Shown here piece after piece: positions 43,414 through 56,437 of a DNA stretch of 64,000 nt. Every line of letters starts with the position of its first letter. The stretch's first letter is position 1. The stretch spans positions 48,092,555-48,156,554 of the forward strand of contig CM066321.1 in assembly GCA_033807775.1 (NCBI GenBank), in the 5' to 3' direction. A program made the position numbers and the translations under genes. Origin of the DNA: Saussurea involucrata (taxonomy: Eukaryota; Streptophyta; Magnoliopsida; Asterales; Asteraceae). The notes under the pieces are model-generated. The model was not told the DNA's origin. It searched no databases and saw only the letters and a list, made by a program, of their open reading frames with translations.

Positions 43414-44478
43414 GCCTAAACCATTTAAATTATCCAACTTTCTTACTCATAAGGAGGGTTTCAAGTAGGTTGTTACCTCGAGCCGGGACCCCAGTATTCC
43501 TGGTTATCATATGTATAAAATTTCCCAAAATATGAAACGTCTTAAAGGCCCTATGCATGCGCAAATTCCTTTGGGACCAGGGTAACATCTTTACGAAAGT
43601 CACGAAGTTTCGAGTTGAACTTGATAGGGTACATATTGTCCTTGATAGGGATCCTGAAAATAGTGATCTTCGGGAACAACATTGTAGGTACCTTCATGCC
43701 TACAATGAGGCATGTATTGATGAAGAGAAATTTCTTATTCAGAAAGCGAAGATTGATTGACTTCGTGAAAGAGACAAGAACTATGTTTTCTTCCATAAGT
43801 CTGTCAAGAGTCGCGTCAGCCGGAATCGTATTGATACCATTCAGGATGCTGATGGCAGCTGGGTTGAGAGTGAGGAGGTCCCTCGCCTCTTTGTCAATCA
43901 TTTACAAAATTTCTTGGGCACTTCTCATCCTACTGCCTCTATTCGTGACCCTCTGCCTCTTTTTTATAATAAGCTCTCGGAGGAGCAAGCGACCTCGATG
44001 CTTACCCCTTTGTCTGATGATGAGATTAAAAATGTCCTATTCCAGATGGGTGATGACAAATCCCTTGGGCCGGATGGCTTCACAGCTAAATTCTTTAAGT
44101 CCGCCTAGGATGTTGTTGGAGCCGATGTTTGTGCTGCCATTCGTGAGTTCTTCTCTTCAGGTAAACTCCTTAAGATGTTCAATAATACTTGTCTTGCTCT
44201 TGTCCCTAAGCCCACCTCCCCGTCCAGAGTAACTGATTTTAGACCCATCGCTTGCTATAATGTCTTGTATAAATGTATTAGAAAGATTATTGTGGATCGA
44301 ATTAAAGCTCACCTTCCCTCGCTTGTCAATGAGAACCAGTCTATCTTCACCCCGGACGATTCATCATGGATAATGTTTTGCTTGTCCAAGAGCTTATGTG
44401 TGGTTATAATAAGCATCGAGGCCCTCTTTGATGTGCTTTTAAAGTTGATATTCAGAAGGCTTATGATATTGTGGACTG
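43414..44478 (+). pseudogene. LINE reverse transcriptase, N-terminal half
   Basis: Across several frames: KEGFK, YHMYKISQNMKRLKGPM, RKFLWDQGNIFTKVTKFRVE, ERDKNYVFFHKSVKSRVSRN, then QMGDDKSLGPDGFTAKFFK (RT block 0/1), a TAG at 44106-44108, and NTCLALVPKP, VTDFRPIACYNVLYK, NENQSIF. The last readable residues (KAYDIVDW-like) end at the F insertion at 44478. Confidence 0.87.
44474..44478. repeat. Target-site duplication (left) of element F
   Basis: GACTG, repeated at 53577-53581 after the right LTR; the LINE RT reading continues across. Confidence 0.95.
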
Positions 44479-47395
44479 TGTAACACCCCAATCTTTGGAA
44501 GGTGTCGATCTTTTAAGATAAATATGAAAATAGAATTTTAGATTGAATCCTATATTTTATGGTCTTGTTGGATGGAGAATCCAAATACGAATCCAACGGT
44601 CTTTTTCGGAGCGAAAACGGAGCAAAAACGAAGAAGTTATGGCCAAATCGGTGTTCGGTACCTCCTCCGCGACTATGACCCGCGACTATGACTCGTGTCA
44701 ATGTCGCTGGTCAATGTAGCACCACGGAACAGAAGGTGGTACCAACCCCACGACTGAGACACGTGATTATGCCAAAGGGCATAGTCGCCGGCCATGGTCG
44801 CATGGGGCACCTGACGCATAAAAATGGGATTTTTCGCCCCTTTTCCTCATTTCACTTCACCCACTTCGTTTTTCTCTCCCAAGAACCAAAACCCTTCACC
44901 CCCAATGTCAATTTTGAGCCTTTTAGAGCCCAAGAATCAAGTTTTCAAGTGTTCCTTTATCATCTATCATGTTTTGGAAGCTAAAGCAATAATCCTTTCA
45001 TTTCATCTTCCTCATCAAAGTTTTCTAGGGTTTCATCCAACCTTTTTTCTCCATTTTGAGGATTTGGAGTTTGTGGTTCATTTTGGTAAATCTAGAGGTG
45101 TTTGGTTGGTGGATTCAAGTGATGGTTGAGGTAAGCTTCTCTTTTCTTCATCTAAGAAATTAGGGTTTTGGTATTATTGGGGATTTTGATGGTTTATGTT
45201 GGGGGAAACGATTCTAAGTGTTTGGGGATGATTATTTATGGTTGGAAACTCATGGATATAGGTTTTGGAAGATTTGGCTTGAGGATGCAAGTCTTTTTAA
45301 AGGAGCTCATGATGGGGAAAATCTAGATTCAGCCTAAATCTTGCAAGGTGAGTTCAAGTTGATTTATGAAAACGTTGCACATGCCAAAATGTTCATTCTA
45401 AAGTGTTTTATAAGAAACTATGCATTGTTGAGTTATTTGAAAGATTTTGATTACTTGGAATATTTTATTTTATAAATCTTGCAAAATAACCATTTTTGGG
45501 ATTTTTGGATAACTTGATAAAATAAGCATTAATGGAAGTGTTTCAATATTTAATGCATAATTAAGGTTATCTAATAAAAATACACTTTTATTGTTTTGTT
45601 GGAAATATGCATAATCTTATATGGTGTACGTTTTGAAGCATAAACGTGTGGGTCATTGGGTTTTGGGCCATTTCCGACCTTGTGAACATTTTAAAAGTTG
45701 TAAACCATTCGGTTTGAGAAAAGATGTAAGTTGGGTATTTTGATGAAGGAACCTTAAGCATTATTATTTTAAATGACCTATTTTACATTTGTAAATCTTT
45801 GGGTATATATGCACTTGGATGTGTACTTTGGGAAATGGCGTGTCTTAAATTAAGATTAGTGTTGAGTAATTCGAGTCTATGAAGTATCTTTTGCATAAAC
45901 GTGGGTTATAAGTGTTTTACGAGATTATTTGGTTTTCATGAGTGGTTAATTGGTTTTGGTTGAGCTTATGACTCGGTTTCTGACTTTAATGAGTCTTGAG
46001 GACATTTGTCTAAATTTTAACATTAAATTATGGAGCTTTGGTCGTTAGTTGCATTTATTGCATCTTATTTAGAGAGTACATGTTTTGAGTGTGTGTGCCA
46101 TTCAAGTAGAGTCGTGTACTATTAGACCGTAATGCATTGGATCCATAGGCATATGAGTCGGTCATATTTGCATGGTGGAAAGTCTTAATATTCTCACTTT
46201 GGGAAGTATGCCGTCTTGGCATTTGTGTGTCCCGGTGTCATGGAGAGGAACCTTATTGGGTTGTACTCAGGAATCTTGGGTTTGTGGTGTGATGTTCCAA
46301 CACTTGTGCACGAGGGTTGAACATCTTGAGTTATCAAGTAAGGAGTCGAGGCTCCAATTCTTGAATGCTAGTAAGTAGGCAATGTGGGTCCTTTGGGGAC
46401 CTTGAGGTGTAACTTACTAGAGGCTGAACAGGCAATGAGATCGTGTATCCTTGAGGTGTAGCTGGGCACAGCAGGCAATGGGGGATATGGTGGTGCCACC
46501 CGTATATGGGGTGGTGGACTTGAGGTGTAGCTTAGCTAGAAGGCACTAAAGTCCGACTCGAGTTGGAGCTCATCAAAGCAGACAATAGAGTCACGATTCT
46601 GAGGTGTAGTTCAATAACATAATTATGCGACTTAACTTTGTGTTCCGTTACATATAATGGAAGCGGGTCTCCCCCGTCACCGAAAGGTGTTATCCGGGTG
46701 TTCATTTTTATCCATGTTTCCGGTGACGTCTTAAATATATGTGGATTTTTGTCCACGATTTATGAGCTGAGTATTATGCCCCATCCGCGTTTTGGATGTT
46801 TTGGGATATGATGTTTTATCTACATTTTCATTATTTAAGGGTTAAACCATTATCCACATTTGGGGTAAGTTTTTGGGTTCGAGCTTATATCTTTAAGAAA
46901 CGATTGATGTTGGTATTTCCATCACCTAAAATGCATGTTATTGGGAAACGGTCATTTTCGTGTTTAAAGTAAATAATTTTGGAAATCATGATTAACGTTG
47001 TGTTTCTTTCCTTTTAACGATTTTATATAATCATGATGTAAACTCTTGAACTTACTAGACGTTAGCCTAACCTTTTTATTTGTCGGCATGTGCAACAGGT
47101 TCAGGTTGGGAATAGTTCTAGCGACACTGTGAAGAGATGAGTGCTAGTTGTGTGCTCGTGAAGTGATTTGCTTAGTGAAGTCCTCCGCACTTGGGGAATA
47201 GCAACTTGATTCTTGGGGTTGAGTAACACCCGACCTTTTGTAGTCATGGCGAATGACATAGGTTTTGATTGTTGAAAATATAATGTTTACATTGAGGTAA
47301 TTTCAAGAATGGTTTGTAGAAGGAATTACATTCTTAAGTGGTTATTTTATTGAAAATTTTATTTAGTTGTTCTTTCCAATTTTGAGGGTGTTACA
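44479..47395 (+). repeat. 5' LTR of element F
   Basis: 2,917 bp, unusually long. It contains four CTTGAGGTGTA-like words spaced about 50-80 bp (46402, 46452, 46510, 46588) and an inverted pair around GGTGGTGCCACCC near 46488. A TATA-like CATAAAAATGGG lies near 44816. Short ORFs at 44688-45129 and 46172-46378 recur in the other LTR only because the LTRs are copies. Confidence 0.93.
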
Positions 47396-47398
47396 AGT

Positions 47399-47410
47399 TG
47401 GTATCAGAGC
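47399..47410 (+). promoter_or_regulatory. Primer-binding site of element F (tRNA-iMet)
   Basis: TGGTATCAGAGC three bases after the 5' LTR. Confidence 0.95.
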
Positions 47411-50400
47411 TTAAGTTTGAGAGAATTAGGTGTTGATTTTGGATACCTAGACTCAAACTAGCGTTCAATTAAGTGAATGATAGTGAAATTGCACCATTAG
47501 GCACCTTAAGATAGGATGTTTTGAGGTTGATGGAGTCACTAGAAACGAGGGATCATGTCTAGAGTAACAAGGATGATCATGTACGGTACGTTCATAATTG
47601 CACATGGCCAGTGTTATGGTGAACCTACAAGTTTCATGTGTATGCTTGGACTACTAGGGTGTGATGATCGTTAGGGTAGTAACGGAGTTTCTAAGTGAGT
47701 GATTGTTCGAAGAGGTTGATGATTTTAGCATTTGTCGCTTGGAGTGACAGTAAGTATGATGATTACATTAAGTGAACCGTCTCGGTTGAAATTGTTGGTT
47801 GGATTAGAACCATAGGCTTATTGAATCAACCTTAATTCGAGGAGAAATTGTAAGGCTAATCGGTGCAATTTCAGGTTGTTTTCTTAAGATGTTTGAGCTT
47901 CCGAATGACGATAGTGTGACCGAAGGATTTGGAAGAGTGTGGTTTTAAGACGTTGAGTGCCGTAAATTCATGCACAAAATTATTTCCGAAATAAATTGCA
48001 TTGTTGTTTCTTGTGTTTCAAATCGTCACGTGAATTGTGTTACGAAATCTTGGAAAAACGTTTAGCACGCACAAGATTTTAAATCATGATTTTGAACATG
48101 CATGAAATTATTTTTGCATGTAATTACAAACTTTGTCGAGACTTGCTCTATTTTGTTGTTGCCCAACATTATTTTCGGATGCCATGTTATCCATATATTA
48201 ATGTTGTTTAAGATTTTGGACGAGTAACATCGACATGACTTTAACATTGGATCTCCTCCACATATGTTAAGGTCAAATGGAGAGTTACCTTCCGCTATTT
48301 TGCTGCTCGAGTTTTATTGGGAATTTTATCCCATGCGGGTTTTCTTGTAAAGTACTACTTTCTATTGTATTGCAACGAGTGGGGATTTTTGAAGTTTTGA
48401 CATTTTAGTCATAACTTTGTTTTATGCAATTAATTTTTGGGGACAAAATTTGGTACCATTTGATGGATTGGAGGGGGCATTGAGCTGCACTAAGTTTTAT
48501 GGAGTTTTGTTTTACGATGTTTTGTGTCGCATGGGCACAACTTTGAGATGTGCACACTTTAATTGTTACGTGTGTTAATTTATGGGTTTTTATTGGGCAT
48601 TTCGCCTCATACGAGTTTTGTTGAGAAAGGTTAATTTATACCGTAAGGCAACCAAAAGGAGTAGTTTTTGGAATTTTGGTGTCGCATAATTTCTCTTTTG
48701 AAGATTTGTGTTAGCACATTTTGTTACAACTTGTTTAGCGTGCAAATTGAATTATACGTGGCGTGAGTAATGCATATAAGAGCATCATGATAGTTTATCT
48801 AAATGAATTGCTTTATGCGTCTTGGGTTAATTGGTTCTTTTGTTATCATTTCACGCAAATGCACTATACTGATCTATGGGTATACATAACATTGTAGCCA
48901 CTATTTTTGGAACTATAATACATATCGTTTGTGTGGTCCGAAATTCTGAAGTTGATCTAAATTCTCCTAAGTGTCAACCAAATTACATTACATACACTTA
49001 CTGTTTTCCTAAGTTTGGAGAAAATACATTAATGTGTGTGTGTGCGTCTTGTCAAAAAGTTTTACTCGTATGCCATATATGACTAAATGAGAAAATTTTG
49101 TTATTTGATTTAATAAATTTTCTACTTTGAAAATTTAGTATGGGCTATCTGTTACATGTTTTATTATTTTTGAAAGACTACTAGGAGAGTGTTACAAATT
49201 TGCATGCATATTATGATTTGAGATCCCTTCACGATATTTTAGCCGATATTTTCGAATGATGAAAACACATTGTTATTTGGTTTTAAACTTATAACCGACG
49301 CAAATCATTTTTGATTTTAAGCAAAGTGTATATGTGGATCGTTTCACCATTTTTACGAACTAATTGATGCATGCAAATTTTGTTGGTGAATCTTATTCTA
49401 TGTCGTTCTATGGTTAAACGAGAGAAATTTTGGAGTCTGATATCGTTTAAGTTGTTTTCGAAGTTCCGTACGAATATGTTTGTTGCACACTATTTCTATG
49501 TAAGAAATTACTTTACGTACATGGCATAAATAAATTCGTGCTAGGACGTAACGCTTCATTTAAAAGTTTGATTGAGCTTACTTTTGCAATTTTCAGTAGA
49601 TCGAATAAGTTTCAAATGATTTTCATACGTGGGATGAGTGCGCCCATTTTTGCATAACCACTGAATGGGTGGTAATAGATTTATACGTACGGTTATTTGT
49701 TATGAAAACGTTCATGTTGAAAATTTCTACAAAATTTGTGATTGGCATAATTAGTGAGTATGTCACTTAAAAACCTTGAACTCATTAAGCTTAGGATGGT
49801 AAAGCAACCCCGGTTATAGGTGATGGTGTATAGAATCCTATCGGTGGAAGGTTGGGTGTTCTGACGTGTATTAGTGTCGTAAGCCGAGTGGTATCGTTTG
49901 CAAGGTTGGCGCATTTTCGTTGTAACAGACGGGTGAGGCTCGCGGTATCTTCTGTTAATGTTGGTGGTAACCGTTCTTGTCGGCAACCTTGTTTTGGATC
50001 TTGTCCAATTTTCGCATAAAGGACGTGTAGGACCCTTTAGACACCATATTGATAACCTTAGTTTTGTGGGGATGCTCGACGAATGAAACTCGTGTGTGGA
50101 ATATTGTAGTGGTTTGAATCTTGGCGGTATGGTTAGGTGTCAACTTCGGATTTTGAGGCCATGAACCTTCAGTGTATTTGGAGTGTTGTAGTCTAATCTT
50201 AAGGAACAATCGTATCACTTGTAGTGGTTTTAAAAAGTTCAGATTGTGATAAGTGGATTTAGTAGGACGACTATCCTTAAATGGTAAAACAATTTGTCGA
50301 TTGGATGATTGATAATGGGACATATTCTGGGGGTTGTATAACCTTCAGGACAAAAAAGGACCATCCATTTCGGAGTCTAAGGACCGTCGTTAAAATTAAA

Positions 50401-50657
50401 AGGGCAGTTCATTAATGGGAACAGTTGAATTTGAGAATTTTGTTGGCTTCGGTAGTGATTGAACCTTAGATTTGGTTAGAGAAAAAAATTTAAAGGCGTG
50501 TAGATCTGGACTAGTTGGGGATCGGGATTTGCTGTTGGAAAAGTATGGATTACCTAAGGTTGGGAGGCAGCCAAGGTCTAGTGATTAGAAACTACTCTAG
50601 TAAGTTAAGCGTTCACTTGGACACATGGAAACTAGATTTCGAGGACGAAATCTCTTT
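47411..50657 (+). other. Internal region of element F without coding capacity
   Basis: About 3.2 kb. The longest open frames (97 and 122 codons, minus strand, 49693-50323) overlap each other in different frames and show no domain motif. No zinc knuckle, DSG, YVDD/IDD, or HHCC/DDE box was seen on either strand. Composition is AT-rich with many TTTTG runs. Confidence 0.75.
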
Positions 50658-50672
50658 TAAGGTTGGGAGGAT
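50658..50672 (+). promoter_or_regulatory. Polypurine tract of element F
   Basis: AAGGTTGGGAGGAT directly before the 3' LTR, following GAGGACGAAATCTC, a typical plant gypsy 3' end. Confidence 0.7.
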
Positions 50673-53576
50673 TGTAACTACCCAATCTTTGGAAGGTGTC
50701 GATCTTTTAAGATAAATATAAAAACTAGAATTTTGGATTTAATCCTAGATTTTATGGTCTTGTTGGATGGAGAATCAAAATACGAATCCAACGGTCCTTT
50801 CCAGAGCAAAAACGAAGCTAAAACGAAGAAGTTATGGCCAAAACAGTGTTCGGTACCTCTTCCGCGACTATGACACGTGTCAATGTCGCTGGTCAATGTA
50901 GCGCCACGGAACAGAAGGTGGTACCAACCCCGCGATTGTGACACGCGACTATGCCAAAGGGCATAGTCGTCGGGCATTGTCGCATGGGGGCACCTGACCC
51001 ATAAAAACGGGATTTTTCACCCCTTTTCCTCATTTCACTTCACCCACTTCGTTTTTATCTCCCAAGAACCGAAACGCTTCACCCCCAATGTCGATTTTGA
51101 GCCTTTTAGACCCCAAGAATCAAGTTTTCAAGTGTTCCTTCTTCATCTATCATGGTTTTGGAAGCTAAAGCAATAATCCTTTCATTTCATCTTCCTTATC
51201 AAAGTTTTCTAGGGTTTCATCCAACCTTTTTCTCCATTTTGAGGATTTGGAGTTTGTGGTTCGTTTTGGTAACTCTAGAGGTGTTTGGTTGGCGGATTCA
51301 AGTGATGGTTGAGGAAAGCTTCTCTCTTCATCTAAGAAATTAGAGTTTTGGTGTTATTGGGGATTGTGATGGTTTATGTGGGGGGAAACGATTCTAAGTG
51401 TTTGGGGATGATTATTTATGGTTGGAAACTCATGGATCTAGGTTTTGGAAGATTTGGCTTGAGGATGCAAGTTTCTTCAAAGGAGCTCACGATGGGGAAA
51501 ATCTAGATTTAGCCTAAATCTTGAAACGTGAGTTCAAGTTGATTTGTGAAAACGTTGCACATGCCAAAATGTTCAATCTAAAGTGTTTTACAAGAAAATA
51601 TGCATTGTTGGGTTATTTGAAAGATTTTGAATGCTTGGAATATTTAATTTTATAAATCTTGCAAAATAACCATTTTTGGGATTTTTGGATAACTTGATAA
51701 AATAAGCATTAATGGAAGTGTTTTGATATTTAATGCATAATTGAAGGTTATCTAATAAAAATACACTTTTATTGTTTTGTTGGAAATATGCATAATCTTA
51801 TATGGTGGTATGTTTTGAAGCATGAACGTGTGGGTCATTGGGTTTTGGGTCATTTCCGACCTTGTGAACATTTTAAAAGTTGTAAACCATTCGGTTTGAG
51901 AAAAGATGTAAGTTGGGTATTTTGATGGAGGAACCTTAAGCTTTGTTATTATAAATCATGTATTTTACATTTGTAAATCTTTGGGTATATATGCACTTGG
52001 ATGTGTACTTTGGCAAATGACATGTCTTAAATTTAGATTGGTGTTGAGTAATTCGAGTCTATGAAGTATATTTCGCATAAACCTGGTTATAAGTGTTTTA
52101 CGGGATTATTTGGTTTTCATGAGTGGTTAATTGGTTTTGGTTGAGCTTATGACTCGGTTTCTGACTTTAATGAGTCTTTAGGACATTTGTCCGGATTTTA
52201 ACATTTGAATATGGAGCTTTGTTCGTCAGTTGCATTTATTGCATTTTATTTAGAGAGTACATGTTTTGAGTGTGTGTGTCATTCAAGTGGAGTGGTGTAC
52301 TATTAGACCGTAATGCATTGGATCCATAGGCATATGAGTCAGTAATATTTGCATGGTGGAAAGTCTTAATATTCTCACTTTGGGAAGTATGTCGTCTTGG
52401 CATTTGTGTGTCCCGGTGTCGTGGAGAGGAATCTTATTGGGTTGTACTCAGGAATCTTGGGTTTGTGGTGTGATGTTCCAACACTTGTGCACGAGGGTTG
52501 AACATCTTGAGTTATCAAGTAAGGAGTCGAGGCTCAAATTCTTGAATGCTAGTAAGTAGGCAATGTGGGTCCTTTGGAGACCTTGAGGTGTAACCTACTA
52601 GAGGCAGAACATGCAATGAGATCGTGTATCCTTGAGGTGTAGCTGGGCACAGCAGGCAATGGGGGATATGGTGGTGCCACCCGTATATGGGGTGGTGGAC
52701 TTGAGATGTAGCTTAGCTAGCAGGCACTAAAGTCCGACTCGAGTTGGAGCTTATCAAATCAGACAATAGAGTCACGATCTGAGGTTTGGTTCAATAACAT
52801 AATTATGCGACTTAACTTTGTGTTCCGTCACATATAATGGAAGCGGGTCTCCCCAGTCACCGAAAGGTGTTATCTGGGTGTTCATTTTTATCCATGTTTT
52901 TGGTGACGTCTTAAATATATGTGGATTGTTGTCCACGATTTATGAGTTGAGTATTATGCCCCATCCGCGTTTTGGATGTTTTGGGATATGATGTTTTATC
53001 TACATTTTCATTATTTAAGGGTTAAACCATTATTCACATTTCGGGTGAGTTTTTGGGTTCGGGCTTATATCTTTAAGAAACGATTGATGTTGGTATTTCC
53101 ATCACCTAAAATGCATGTTATTGGGAAACGGGTCGTTTTCGTGTTTAAAGTAAATCATTTTGGAAATCATGATTAAAGTCGTGTTTCTTTACTTTTAACG
53201 ATTTTATATAATCATGATGTAAACTCTTCAACTCACTAGGCGTTAGCCTAACCTTTTTATTTGTCGGCATGTGCAACAGGTTCAGGTTGGGAATAGTTCT
53301 AGCGACACTGTGAAGAGATGAGTGCTACTTATGTGCTCGTGACGTGATTTGCTTAGTGAAGTCTTCCGCACTTGGGGAATAGCAACTTGATTCTTGGGGT
53401 TGAGTAACACCCGACCTTTTGTAGTCTTGGCGAATGACTTAGGTTTTGATTGTTGAAAATATAATGTTTATATTGAGGTAATTTCAAGAATGGTTTATAG
53501 AAGGAATTCTATTCTTAAGTGGTTATTTTATTGAAAATTTTATTTAGTTGCTCTTTCCAATTTTAAGGGTGTTACA
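50673..53576 (+). repeat. 3' LTR of element F
   Basis: 2,904 bp, colinear with 44479-47395 over its whole length, with scattered substitutions and small indels. The CTTGAGGTGTA words recur (52582 onward). Confidence 0.93.
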
Positions 53577-54868
53577 GACTGGTTCTTCCTCCGTACCGCT
53601 TTGTTCGGTTTTGGTTTCCTTCTGACCATGATTGACTGGATTATGACGTGTGTGTCCACTGCGTCTTATTCGGTTAGCATTACTGGCAATTTACATGGTT
53701 TTTTCAATGGCAAGAGGGTGTTCAGCATAGGGATCCCCTATCCCCCTACCTCTTCACTTTGGTTATGGAGGTCCTCAACCTTATGATCAAAAGGAAGATT
53801 GCTGAAACCGACTCCTTTACCTTTCACCGTCATTATGACGAGCACGAGATCACTCACCTTTGCTTCGCTGATGATCTTATCCTTTTCTGCCATGGTGATA
53901 GTGACTCTGCTCAGGTCATCAAAGATTCCTTGTCCGAGTTTTCTGCTGTCTCTGGCCTCTACCCGAGCGCGGCCAAGAGTGAGTCTTTTTATTGTAATGT
54001 TGGCGATCATTCTAAAAATTCTATTTCCGACATTATTCAGTTCTCTGAAGGATCCCTCCTTGTCAGATATCTTGGGGTCCCGCTCATTACCACTCGCCTT
54101 TATCATAAAGACTGCAAATATCCGGTTGATAATGTGAAGTTTAGGCTTAATGATTGGCGGAACAAGTCTCTTTCCTTTGCCAGTAGGCTCCAGCTTATTC
54201 TTTTGGTCTTGTCCTCTATGCAAATCTATTGGGCTTCTATTTTTGTCCTCCCGATCTTCTATCACTCAGGAGATTAAGAAGCTTATGCGCGTTTTCCTTT
54301 GGTGCCACGGTGAGCTTAAAAGAGGGAAAGCTAAATTTCTTAGAAGATCGTTTGTCTTCCAAAATCTGAAGGTGGTCTCGGTATCAGGAGTCTTGCCAGC
54401 TGTAATCTTGCCCTCATGGCCTCCCATACGTGGAGAATCCTCACCGATATGGATTCTTTTTGGGTTAAATGGATTCACTCCTACAAGCTTAAAGAGCATA
54501 ATTTTTGGGATGCCCAATCCGTTGTGATGTCGGATGGGGTTGGAGGAAAATCCTGGGTATGCGAGAAAAGATTCGAGATTGCATCGTCTCTCAGATTGGC
54601 GATGGTATGACCACCTCCGCCTGATTTGATAATTGGCATCCCGCTGGTCCCCTTTGTAGGTCTATAACCCCGTGCAACATCCGTAATGCGAATCTCTCTT
54701 TGAAATGCTAAGGTTATAGACATCATCCATAATGATACATGGGCCTGTCGTCAGCTTTGGGACAACCCGTCTTCTCTTCTTGGTAGTCTCAATCCCCTGG
54801 TTTTCTCCCCCACTAGCCCGGACAAACTCCTCTGGATAAAACGGTATGGCAACCTTGTTTCTTTCTCA
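53577..54868 (+). pseudogene. LINE reverse transcriptase, C-terminal half
   Basis: Resumes after F: MIDWIMTCVSTASYSVSITG, NGKR, the (frameshifted) QGDPLSPYLFTL region, VMEVLNLMIKRKIAE, then the catalytic FADDLILF near 53866-53890, DSLSEFSAVSGLYPSAAKSE and YLGVPLITTRL. A frameshift near 54260 and several stops break the following thumb and connection region (GGLGIRSL-type sequence is spread over frames at 54340-54600). Confidence 0.87.
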
Positions 54869-55423
54869 ATGGATGATGCCTGGCTTAGTATCCGCCCCAA
54901 TGAGCCTGAGATTGATTGGCATCACATGGTTTGGTTCTCGCAGAATATCCCTACACATGCTTTCCTTCTCTGGGTTGCTATGCAGCAACGTCTTAAGATG
55001 CAAGATAAGCTTCGCTCGTGGGAGGCCTACTCGAATCTCTCGTGTGGCTTCTGTCATAATCGGCTGGACTCCCATAATCATCTCTTCTTCGAGTGTCCCT
55101 TTCATAAGCAGGTTTGGCTTGGCCTAAAGCTGAAGTTGAACCTTCCTAATATCCCAGACTCCTGGGAGGACATTATCAGACTTCTCCAGCCAGCCACCAA
55201 AGGCAAGACCATATGGTCTATTATTCGCAAATTAGTGTTAGCTGGGACTATTTACCACTTATGGAATGAAAGGAATAATCGCATCTTCAAGAGTAAGAGA
55301 AGATCGCATTATACGGTGGTTAAGACAGTGTTGGATGATGTTCGATCTAGGCTTATCAGTTTCACTCTAAAGCCTTCTGCCAATGTTGCCCATGCTACAC
55401 ATGTCGGGAACTTTCCCTTGTAG
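54869..55423 (+). pseudogene. LINE C-terminal zf-RVT domain
   Basis: Open frame of 184 codons: WFSQNIPTHAFLLWVAMQQR, CGFCHNRLDSHNHLFFECPF (CxxC...H...C zinc-binding arrangement), WSIIRKLVLAGTIYHLWNER, NNRIFKSKRR. This is the zinc-binding reverse transcriptase domain of plant L1-type elements. It ends at TAG 55421-55423 and is followed by a CT-rich stretch (55430-55475). Confidence 0.85.
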
Positions 55424-55482
55424 TTGGGTTTCTCTCCTTCTCTCTCTTTCTCTCTTCTCCCTCTCTCTGCTGCTTTGAGCTT

Positions 55483-56437
55483 TGTTGGTTCATATTTTCT
55501 TAACAATGATCTTATCTTTCAGTTAGTTCAGATTTAGATAAGGTGCGGAAGCGTATTTAAGAACTGATAGATAATGTAAGGTAGAAGAACACACAATATC
55601 AAATAAACAGTATGTAAGAATAGATGAATATTTCCAAGATTACTGTATTTGATATATATAAAGAACACCAATAACTTCAAAGGATTAACAAGAAATCTGC
55701 AGTTAATGATGTGTGTGAGAAGTGCAAAGCTTAATGCTAGATGTGTAGTTTTGGGGTATTAAGCTTAATAGAAGAGCTCACATGAGCCTTCTATTTATAC
55801 TACTTCTTAAGGGGACAATAAGGACTGAAGGTACAAAGATACTGTTGAGTAGTATGGGCTGGAAGGTACAAAACACTGTTCTGGAACTGTTGCAGATACA
55901 GCGTTCATTAAATGCTCCGTATTCAGCTTTAGGCGAAAACCTATCAGAGTTTGATACGTGGAGTTGTCAGGTCATGCCTTTGTACGATTGATCTTTAGAA
56001 CCTTCGAATGGTAGGTATTGTAAGAAGCATGTTCGTCCTTGTTAAGATCTTTTGCGTAGATCATCTTTTTGCCACAGAAGCTCTGTCAAGTATGACAGAG
56101 GCTCTGTGGTCTTGTCCGCTTAGAAGTGTCTTCTGTTGCTTCTTTTGGTCTTCTTGGTTAACCCGGCAGAGCCTCTGTCGAAGACTTCTGTCTTCTCGGT
56201 TACTCGGCTACTCTGTAGAGCCTCTGTTGAAGACTTCTGTCTTCTCGGTTACTCGGCTACTCTGCAGAGCCTCTGTTGAAGACTTCTGTCTTCTCGGTTA
56301 CTCGGCTACTCTGCAGAGCCTCTATTGAAGACTTCTGTCTTCTCGGTTACTCGGCTACTCTGCAAAGCCTCTGTAGAAGACTTCTATACTTAGCCTATTT
56401 TTCACTACTTTCATAAACTGAAAGATTGAAGCTAACA
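55483..56437 (-). repeat. 3' LTR of element E with expanded 49-bp array
   Basis: 955 bp against 810 bp in D; the extra length is three additional copies of a 49-bp unit. Minus-strand TATA box GTATAAATA at 55792-55800. Confidence 0.93.
56180..56385 (-). repeat. 49-bp tandem array in the U3 of the E LTR
   Basis: Units beginning GAAGACTTCTGTCTTCTCGG start at 56180, 56229, 56278 and 56327, with a partial fifth at 56376. D LTRs hold one full unit (12171-12219) plus the partial one. Each unit carries the palindrome CAGAGCCTCTG and the inverted pair GAAGACTTCTGTCTTC. Confidence 0.95.

Larger units (their letters stand above)
44479..53576 (+). mobile_element. Element F: LARD-like non-autonomous Ty3/gypsy element
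   Basis: 9,098 bp with TSD GACTG. Two LTRs of 2,917 and 2,904 bp start TGTAAC and end GTGTTACA. The internal region is 3,277 bp with a tRNA-iMet PBS and, at its right end, GAGGACGAAATCTCTTTTAA before a purine-rich GGTTGGGAGGAT, as in Tekay-type gypsy elements. No gag, protease, RT, RNase H or integrase motif is visible in any frame, so movement would depend on another element. A 260-bp sample of the LTRs differs at about 6 percent. Confidence 0.88.
42950..55482 (+). mobile_element. L1-type LINE, 5'-truncated, split by element F
   Basis: Plus-strand order: AP-endonuclease fragment (42967-43413), linker, RT (43900-44478 and, after F, 53577-54300), zf-RVT domain (54869-55423), then a CT-rich 3' UTR. 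ORF1 and the N-terminus of the endonuclease are missing, typical of 5' truncation during target-primed reverse transcription. The 3' tail and poly(A) are not visible because element E is inserted at 55483. Many stops and frameshifts. Confidence 0.9.

Noticed and set aside
49693..50323. Two overlapping minus-strand ORFs in the F interior
   Set aside because: Low-complexity, mutually out of frame and without any domain signature; length is unremarkable for 3 kb of sequence.
56180..56385. CRISPR-like array
   Set aside because: Direct 49-bp tandem units without spacers, inside a retrotransposon LTR.
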